DNA of 64,000 bases from the NCBI RefSeq assembly GCF_041435335.1, contig NZ_CP108430.1, positions 7,591,001-7,655,000 on the forward strand. The letters are read 5' to 3'. The DNA comes from Streptomyces sp. NBC_01283. Lineage in GTDB: Bacteria > Actinomycetota > Actinomycetes > Streptomycetales > Streptomycetaceae. Both the position numbers and the translations under genes were made by a program. Of the stretch, positions 58,379-64,000 are shown in pieces (position 1 is the first letter of the stretch; each line of letters starts with the position of its first letter). The notes beneath the pieces are model-generated. The model was not told where the DNA came from. It ran no database searches and saw only the letters and a list, made by a program, of their open reading frames with translations.

Positions 58379-60747
58379 GGCCGCGCGCCTTCCCGCACCG
58401 TCACCGGCAGCCCGACGTCGCCCCCTTCCTCGCCGTCCCGCTCGACCACCACCTGCTGTCCGGCCCACCGCGCGGTGAACCGCTCGATCTCCGGCTGCTC
58501 CCACCCGTCACCCGCGTCCCTGACCACCAGGCCACCTCCCGTACGTCCCGGCCCCGGCGCCCACACCTCCAGCTCAAGACCACCGTCGGCGCCCCGCACC
58601 GGCAGCACTGCACCTGCCCGCGCGAGCACCGGGATCCGGGACAGCGGAGCCTCCAGGAGCACACGGGCAGGCCCCTCGTACGCCTGGCCGGTCGCCGTGT
58701 CGTACCAGCGGCCCGCCGGCAGCCGAACCGTACGGCGGACGGCCCCCGGCTCGAACACGGGCGCCACCAGCAGACAGTCCCCGAGCAGAAACGCGTCCCC
58801 GCAGTCACGCAGCGCCCGGTCCTCCGGACTGCCCCACCACAGGGGCCGCACATACGGCGTCCCCGTACGCCGCGCCAGATGCGCGAGCGTCACGAAGTAC
58901 GGCAGCAGCCGCCGGCGTTCGACGAGCGCCACGCGCGCGTGCTCAAGCACATCGGGACCGAACTCCCAGGGCTCCCTGCGCCCGGCCCGCAGCGCCGCAT
59001 GCGTACGGAACAGCGGCAGATACGAGCCGAGCTGGAACCACCGCAGATACAACTCGGGTGACGGACTGCCGTCGAACCCGCCCACATCAGGACCCGAATA
59101 CGGCACACCGCACAGCCCCAGGCCGAGGACCAGCGACAGGGACGCCCGCAGACCCGGCCACCCCGTGGCCACATCCCCGGACCACGTCCCTCCGTAGCGC
59201 TGCATTCCCGCCCACCCGGAGCGCGAGAACAGGAACGGCCGCTCCTCGGGGTGCAGTTCACGCAGTCCCTCGTACCCCGCACGCGCCATGCCGAGGCCGT
59301 ACACGTTGTGCGCCTCGCGGTGGTCGCCGCCGCGGCCCTCCAGGGCGTGCCGGGCCGAGCGCGGCAGCGTCGGCTCCCCGAAGGCGGCGAAGGACACCGG
59401 CTCGTTCATGTCGTGCCAGAAACCCGCGAACCCCTGGGCGAGCCGCTCCTTGTAGAGCCCGCCCCACCACGCCCGCACCCGCGCGTCCGTGAAGTCCGGA
59501 TACACCGCCCGGCCCGGCCAGACGACCCCGTGCACCGTCCGCCCCGCCGCATCGCGCACAAAGGCGTCCGTCGCCCTGCCGCTGTCGTAGACCTCATTGC
59601 CGGGCTCGGCCTTCACCGCCGGGTCCACGATCGACACCAGACGCACGCCGTCCCTGGCCAAGTCGTCCGCCAGCTGCGGCAGGTGAGGAAAGGTCTCCTT
59701 GTCGACGGTGAACACCTGATGCGCGTCGTAGTGGTCGATGTCCAGATGGACGGCGTCCAACGGCAGCCCCCGCTCCCGGTAGCCGTCGACGATCCGCCGC
59801 ACCTCGCGCTCACTGCCGAAGCCCCACCGCGCGTGATGGTGCCCGAGTGCCCACGCGGGAGGCAGCGCGGGCGGCCCGGTGAGCGAGGCCCAGGTGTGCA
59901 GCACGCGCGCGGGGGTGCCCACGATGACCCAGCACCGCAGGGGCCCGCCGTCCATGCGCACCTCGCACGAACCCGCCCTGTCATGCCCCGACCCCGCACC
60001 CTCCTCGCCCTCGCGCACCGCCACGGCGCCGTCCCACGTGTTGTCGTGGAACACCAGATGACAGCCGGCATCGGCCACGACGAGCTGCACCGGCATGGTG
60101 ATGTACAAAGGGCCGTCGCCGGGCCCGAACGAGCCCCCGGGATCGGTGTTCCACAGCCGGTACGTCCCGTTCCGCAGCCGAGGGCCCTGCGCACGACCCC
60201 CCAGTCCGAAGAACCGTGCGTCCGCCGCGACCTGGGAGCGCTGCAGCCAGTGCCCCGGACCTTCGCCGGCCGACTCCCACCAGCGAGGCGGCAGATCACG
60301 GCGCAGCATCAGACCGCCGGGCGTCCGCAACTCCACGGCGCCGAGCCGCGAGACGACCACAGTCGCCCGCTCCGACACCACCCGCCAGCCACCTTCCTTG
60401 TCCGGCTCGAGGACGGCCCGCGGGTCCGCGTCGGGACTCCCGCTGACGAGCGCGTACGAGGGATCGGGCTCCGCACCGTCCCAGCCCCAGAAGATCGCAC
60501 CGCCTGTCGTGACCCGCACCCGCAGCTCGGACCGGGCGAACCGCAGCACCCCACCGCCGGGCCCCGGCTCCACTCCCGTCACCGGACCGGGCACCCGCGC
60601 GCGTTCGACACCCCGCTGGGCGAGCCCGGCCGCGTCGGCCCGCCGCCTGCTCCAAGAGGACCGCACCGCACGCAACCCCTGCCCCGTACCGATCAAGCTG
60701 ACCGCCTTCATCGAACGCACCAGGTCACGACCGTTCATGCTGCTCAC
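58369..60747 (-). CDS. Glycoside hydrolase family 31 (alpha-glucosidase/alpha-xylosidase type)
   Basis: This 792-residue GH31 enzyme has an N-terminal beta-sandwich, GLGGRAQGPRLRNGTYRLWN near residue 185 and PPAWALGHHHARWGFGSERE near 293. The catalytic barrel carries the nucleophile in GFWHDMNEPVSF near 444 and the acid/base region SRSGWAGMQRYGGTWSGDVA near 515. The C-terminal beta domains end near 780. There is no clear signal peptide, so action on intracellular alpha-glucosides is likely. The GTG at 60747 and the ATG at 60738 are both possible starts. It is divergent from the acetoacetyl-CoA synthetase gene. Confidence 0.9.
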   Translation of the reverse strand: MSSMNGRDLVRSMKAVSLIGTGQGLRAVRSSWSRRRADAAGLAQRGVERARVPGPVTGVEPGPGGGVLRFARSELRVRVTTGGAIFWGWDGAEPDPSYALVSGSPDADPRAVLEPDKEGGWRVVSERATVVVSRLGAVELRTPGGLMLRRDLPPRWWESAGEGPGHWLQRSQVAADARFFGLGGRAQGPRLRNGTYRLWNTDPGGSFGPGDGPLYITMPVQLVVADAGCHLVFHDNTWDGAVAVREGEEGAGSGHDRAGSCEVRMDGGPLRCWVIVGTPARVLHTWASLTGPPALPPAWALGHHHARWGFGSEREVRRIVDGYRERGLPLDAVHLDIDHYDAHQVFTVDKETFPHLPQLADDLARDGVRLVSIVDPAVKAEPGNEVYDSGRATDAFVRDAAGRTVHGVVWPGRAVYPDFTDARVRAWWGGLYKERLAQGFAGFWHDMNEPVSFAAFGEPTLPRSARHALEGRGGDHREAHNVYGLGMARAGYEGLRELHPEERPFLFSRSGWAGMQRYGGTWSGDVATGWPGLRASLSLVLGLGLCGVPYSGPDVGGFDGSPSPELYLRWFQLGSYLPLFRTHAALRAGRREPWEFGPDVLEHARVALVERRRLLPYFVTLAHLARRTGTPYVRPLWWGSPEDRALRDCGDAFLLGDCLLVAPVFEPGAVRRTVRLPAGRWYDTATGQAYEGPARVLLEAPLSRIPVLARAGAVLPVRGADGGLELEVWAPGPGRTGGGLVVRDAGDGWEQPEIERFTARWAGQQVVVERDGEEGGDVGLPVTVREGARPQM

Positions 60748-60791
60748 CCTGTCACCGAAGAAGCCGCCTGTGTGGATCGTTCAGCTGCCGT

Positions 60792-60804
60792 TCACCTGGG
60801 GTGA
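60792..60804. promoter_or_regulatory. Inverted repeat TCACC-TGG-GGTGA in divergent promoter
   Basis: A 5-3-5 inverted repeat lies between the GH31 and acetoacetyl-CoA synthetase genes. It has the same arms and spacing as the element in the glpF promoter at 55111-55123, suggesting one carbon-related regulator. Confidence 0.35.
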
Positions 60805-60952
60805 CGCCACATAGGCGCCTCGCCGACTGTGTGAGGCACCCCCTGGTGTCGAAATCGATCACGTGGCATCGTCCCTGTCAGCCGTGTCGCGCGCACAACC
60901 AGCAGGCGCGCACCACACACGCATACGACGCGTAGAGCCCGGGAGCCGATCC

Positions 60953-62935
60953 ATGTCCTCAGCGAACCCCTCACCGCTCTGGCAGCCCGACCAGGAACGG
61001 ATCGCCGCCGCGCAGATCACGCGGTTCCAGGCATGGGCCGCCGAGCGGCACGGAGCACCCGCCGACGGTGGCTACGCGGCCCTGCACCGCTGGTCCGTGG
61101 ACGAACTGGACACGTTCTGGAAATCGGTCACCGACTGGTTCGATGTGCGGTTCTCGACGCCCTACGCGCGCGTACTCGGCGACCGCTCGATGCCGGGTGC
61201 CGAGTGGTTCCCCGGAGCTACGCTCAACTACGCCGAACATGCCCTGCGCGCCGCCGAGGACCCCGCGCGCGCGGGCGACCCGGCCCTCCTCCACGTCGAC
61301 GAGACCCACGAGCCGGCCGCCGTCACCTGGGGCGAGCTGCGCCGCCAGGTCGGCTCCCTGGCGGCCGAGCTGCGCACCCTGGGTGTGCGCCCCGGAGACC
61401 GCGTCAGCGGATACGTCCCCAACATCCCGCAGGCCGTCGTCGCCCTTCTGGCCACCGCCGCCGTCGGCGCCGTCTGGACCTCCTGCGCCCCGGACTTCGG
61501 CGCACGCAGCGTCCTCGACCGCTTCCAGCAGGTCGAACCGGTCGTCCTGTTCACCGTCGACGGCTACCGCTACGGCGGCAAGGAGCACGACCGCACCGAC
61601 GCCGTCGCCGAGCTGCGCCGCGAACTGCCCACCCTGCGCGCCGTCGTCCACATCCCGCTGCTCGGCACCGAGGCCCCCGAAGGCGCCCTGGAATGGGACG
61701 CCCTCACCGCCTCGGACACGGCCCCGGTCTTCGAACCGGTCCCGTTCGGCCACCCCTTGTGGGTGCTCTACTCCTCCGGCACGACGGGCCTGCCCAAGGC
61801 CATCGTCCAGTCCCAGGGCGGCATCCTCGTCGAACATCTCAAGCAGCTCGGCCTGCACTGCGACCTCGGCCCCGACGACCGCTTCTTCTGGTACACCTCC
61901 ACCGGCTGGATGATGTGGAACTTCCTCGTCTCCGGCCTGCTCACCGGCACCACGATCGTCCTCTACGACGGCAGCCCCGGCTACCCCGACACCGGCGCCC
62001 AATGGCGCATCGCCGAACGCACGAAGGCCACGCTCTTCGGCACATCGGCCGCGTACGTCATGGCCTGCCGCAAGGCCGGCGTACACCCGGCCCGCGACTT
62101 CGACCTCTCCACCGTCCAGTGCGTCGCCACCACCGGATCCCCGCTCCCGCCCGACGGATTCCGCTGGCTGCACGACGAATTCGAGGACACCCCCGGCGGC
62201 CTCTGGATGGCCTCCGTCAGCGGCGGCACGGACGTCTGCTCCTGCTTCGCCGGGGCCGTACCGACCCTGCCCGTGCACATCGGCGAACTCCAGGCCCCCG
62301 GCCTCGGCACGGACCTGCAGGCCTGGGACCCCCAGGGCAAGCCCCTCATCGACGAGGTCGGCGAACTCGTGGTCACCAACCCGATGCCCTCCATGCCGAT
62401 CCACTTCTGGAACGACCCGGACGGCACCCGCTACCACGACAGCTACTTCGACACCTATCCCGGAGTCTGGCGCCACGGCGACTGGATCACCGTCACCTCG
62501 CACGGCTCGGTCGTCATCCACGGCCGCTCCGACTCCACGCTCAACCGCCAAGGCGTACGCATGGGTTCGGCCGACATCTACGAAGCCGTGGAACGCCTCC
62601 CCGAGATCCGCGAATCCCTCGTCATCGGCGTAGAACAGCCCGACGGCGGCTACTGGATGCCCCTCTTCATCCACCTCGCCCCCGGCGCCACCCTCGACGA
62701 CGGCCTCCGCGACCGCATCAAGCAGACCATCCGCGCGCAGCTCTCCCCGCGCCACGTCCCCGACGAGGTCATCGAGGTCCCCGGCATCCCGCACACCCTC
62801 ACCGGCAAGCGCATCGAGGTCCCGGTCAAGCGGCTCCTCCAGGGCACCGCACTGGACAAGGCGGTCAACCCCGGCTCGGTGGACAACCTCGACCTGCTCC
62901 GCTTCTACGAGAACCTGGCCCGCAAGCGCTCCTGA
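60953..62935 (+). CDS. Acetoacetyl-CoA synthetase
   Basis: This 660-residue member of the AMP-forming synthetase superfamily activates acetoacetate with ATP and CoA. An ACAS_N-type start (AALHRWSVDELDTFWKSVTD near residue 40), RVLGDRSMPGAEWFPGATLN near 74, the P-loop VLYSSGTTGLPKAIVQS near 270, FFWYTSTGWMMWNFLVSG near 311, and a C-terminal GKRIEVPVKRLL with the catalytic Lys near 622 match the acetoacetate-specific group. GGGAG precedes the ATG at 60953. It may feed acetoacetyl-CoA into lipid or polyketide metabolism. Confidence 0.93.
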   Translation: MSSANPSPLWQPDQERIAAAQITRFQAWAAERHGAPADGGYAALHRWSVDELDTFWKSVTDWFDVRFSTPYARVLGDRSMPGAEWFPGATLNYAEHALRAAEDPARAGDPALLHVDETHEPAAVTWGELRRQVGSLAAELRTLGVRPGDRVSGYVPNIPQAVVALLATAAVGAVWTSCAPDFGARSVLDRFQQVEPVVLFTVDGYRYGGKEHDRTDAVAELRRELPTLRAVVHIPLLGTEAPEGALEWDALTASDTAPVFEPVPFGHPLWVLYSSGTTGLPKAIVQSQGGILVEHLKQLGLHCDLGPDDRFFWYTSTGWMMWNFLVSGLLTGTTIVLYDGSPGYPDTGAQWRIAERTKATLFGTSAAYVMACRKAGVHPARDFDLSTVQCVATTGSPLPPDGFRWLHDEFEDTPGGLWMASVSGGTDVCSCFAGAVPTLPVHIGELQAPGLGTDLQAWDPQGKPLIDEVGELVVTNPMPSMPIHFWNDPDGTRYHDSYFDTYPGVWRHGDWITVTSHGSVVIHGRSDSTLNRQGVRMGSADIYEAVERLPEIRESLVIGVEQPDGGYWMPLFIHLAPGATLDDGLRDRIKQTIRAQLSPRHVPDEVIEVPGIPHTLTGKRIEVPVKRLLQGTALDKAVNPGSVDNLDLLRFYENLARKRS

Positions 62936-63011
62936 CTCCCCGCCCCGCCGCCGTTGTCAGTGCCCACGATTACTCTGAGTGAGCATCGATCGACGTATCG
63001 CAGGGGGAATC

Positions 63012-63905
63012 ATGGCTCGCACGCAACACACCACCATGCGGCGCGCACTACGCCGCGAAGTCGCCGGCACCATCGGCCTGTTGGCCGACGAGGACGACTT
63101 CGCGGCGATGCGCCGCTACCGCACCTTCACCTTCGACGACCACACGGCCTACCTCCGGCAGGCCGAAGGCCTCCTCAGGTCACTCGCGTCCGACGGCGGG
63201 CACACCACCATCGCGCTCTTCGACCCAGAGGAGTACGCCGAGTACTGTGCCGAGACGGGCCTGGACCCGGACGCCCCGGCCAGCCGCACCCGCTTCACAG
63301 CGGAGCTGGCCGCCACCGGGCCCACCGTTCCGTACGACGGACAACCCCTCGCCGATCTCCTCCCCGACCTCATCGACGAGGCGGTCCGCCGCGCCACCTG
63401 GGAGTACGCGACGCTGGTCCTGGCCCGCCTGGGCGCCTGCGCGGTCTGCGGCGAGGACATCGGCCGCGCCGCCTTCAACCGGGCATCGGACCTGCTCGTC
63501 CAACTGCTCGACAGCTCCGAGACCGATACCCGGCACCTCGTCTGCAGCGTGCCGACCACCCCGGAGACACTCCTCGCCGCACTGCACACGGCCAAGGACA
63601 ACGACGGCCATACGGAACTCGACGAGACCGAAGCCCTGGAGTTCACCACAGTCCTCGCGGTCGGCATCGCCACCCACAGCGCAGCGGGCGTGGTGATGCG
63701 CAGCCTCATGGACGGCAAACGCGACCGCGTCCAAGGCTGGCGCCTGCACGGCGAGCGGCTGCTGCCCCTCACCGCGGCCGAGGTCTTCGACGCCTACTGC
63801 ACCGACGCGGTGTCAGGGGACCTCGTCGCCCCGGAGTCCGGCGTCGACTACTGCGACGCACCGATCATCGGGGACGCGCGACCCGAAGGGGGACACCGGC
63901 ACTGA
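63012..63905 (+). CDS. Hypothetical protein, Streptomyces-type
   Basis: This 297-residue soluble protein has no recognised domain. Features are a helical N-terminus (RRALRREVAGTIGLLADEDD), a Cys pair CAVCGEDIG near residue 149, and an acidic Thr-rich stretch (TAKDNDGHTELDETEALEFT) near 196. There is no signal peptide or membrane span. The ATG at 63012 is preceded by CAGGGGGAA. TACTCT at 62971-62976 could be a -10. It is convergent with the gene entering at 64000. Confidence 0.6.
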   Translation: MARTQHTTMRRALRREVAGTIGLLADEDDFAAMRRYRTFTFDDHTAYLRQAEGLLRSLASDGGHTTIALFDPEEYAEYCAETGLDPDAPASRTRFTAELAATGPTVPYDGQPLADLLPDLIDEAVRRATWEYATLVLARLGACAVCGEDIGRAAFNRASDLLVQLLDSSETDTRHLVCSVPTTPETLLAALHTAKDNDGHTELDETEALEFTTVLAVGIATHSAAGVVMRSLMDGKRDRVQGWRLHGERLLPLTAAEVFDAYCTDAVSGDLVAPESGVDYCDAPIIGDARPEGGHRH

Positions 63906-63910
63906 ACGCC

Positions 63911-63947
63911 GAGGGGCGCCCCACCCATGCCGGATGGAGCGCCCCTC
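63911..63947. terminator. Bidirectional terminator hairpin
   Basis: GAGGGGCGC (63911-63919) pairs with GCGCCCCTC (63939-63947), with an inner CCAT/ATGG pairing. It lies between two convergent genes. Confidence 0.7.
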
Positions 63948-63964
63948 ACACACCTGGTTGCCGG

Positions 63965-64000
63965 CTACTCGCCGGACAGCACCGCCTGCACGGCCTTCCG
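63965..64000 (-). CDS. 3' end of a further minus-strand gene (partial)
   Basis: The last 36 bases read on the minus strand as RKAVQAVLSGE followed by TAG. Codon use fits the genome, and the terminator at 63911-63947 lies just downstream. Eleven residues are too few to name the product; the rest lies outside the window. Confidence 0.5.
   Translation of the reverse strand, partial: RKAVQAVLSGE

Overview
The window looks like chromosomal DNA of a Streptomyces or very close relative. G+C is very high, third codon positions are almost all G or C, GTG and TTG starts are common, and several Streptomyces marker genes are present: the RNA polymerase-binding protein RbpA behind a sigma-R type promoter, the sporulation pair smeA-sffA, a conservon (cvnA-B-C...D), a mycothiol-dependent formaldehyde dehydrogenase and a polyprenol-phosphate mannose synthase. 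No rRNA, tRNA, CRISPR array, transposase or phage gene was found. The window is dense, with many genes coupled by 4-bp ATGA or GTGA overlaps.

Layout. 0-4.2 kb: lipid/CoA genes (acyl-CoA dehydrogenase, a DUF7064-like protein, an APH-fold kinase). 4.2-9 kb: a small Cys-motif protein, an Lrp/AsnC regulator, a YtcJ-like amidohydrolase, ppm1 and fxsA. 9-12.6 kb (minus): rbpA, a UMF1-type transporter, a glycerophosphodiester phosphodiesterase and a YczE-like membrane protein, divergent from a MocR/YczR-type regulator (12.7-14.2 kb). 14.3-16.2 kb: smeA-sffA. 16.4-18.6 kb: ankyrin and HEAT proteins. 18.7-21.9 kb: two GT4 glycosyltransferases plus an SGNH hydrolase in one coupled operon. 22-27.3 kb: 5-oxoproline/organic acid operon (MFS, DUF1445 protein, pxpA, pxpB, pxpC) opposite a GntR regulator, with a perfect operator palindrome between them.

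27.3-34.6 kb holds the most unusual locus: a three-gene cassette in the order kleisin-like, small partner, SMC-like ATPase. This is the order of MukF-MukE-MukB, MksF-E-B and JetA-B-C. The nuclease gene jetD that defines Wadjet defence is absent, and the ATPase has departures in both Walker A and Walker B.

34.6-43.3 kb is a glycine betaine demethylation locus: Rieske oxygenase, sarcosine oxidase-like enzyme, dimethylglycine oxidase-like enzyme and a formaldehyde-disposing dehydrogenase on the minus strand; then an IclR regulator; then the Rieske ferredoxin and its reductase on the plus strand. Related TGTTGCGCA elements lie before both transcription units. 43.4-52.5 kb is a conservon whose cvnD is separated from cvnC by a 3.7-kb 5-oxoprolinase/hydantoinase fusion gene. 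52.5-54.8 kb: glpF-glpK. 55.2-56.9 kb: an SCP2-type thiolase and its DUF35 partner under a TCTGACG-N3-CGTCAGA palindrome that recurs in weaker form at 1.86 kb. The rest holds a VanX-like dipeptidase, a NUDIX hydrolase, a GH31 glycosidase, acetoacetyl-CoA synthetase, an unknown protein and the 3' end of one more minus-strand gene.

All functions are read from translated sequence and remembered family features. No database search was run.
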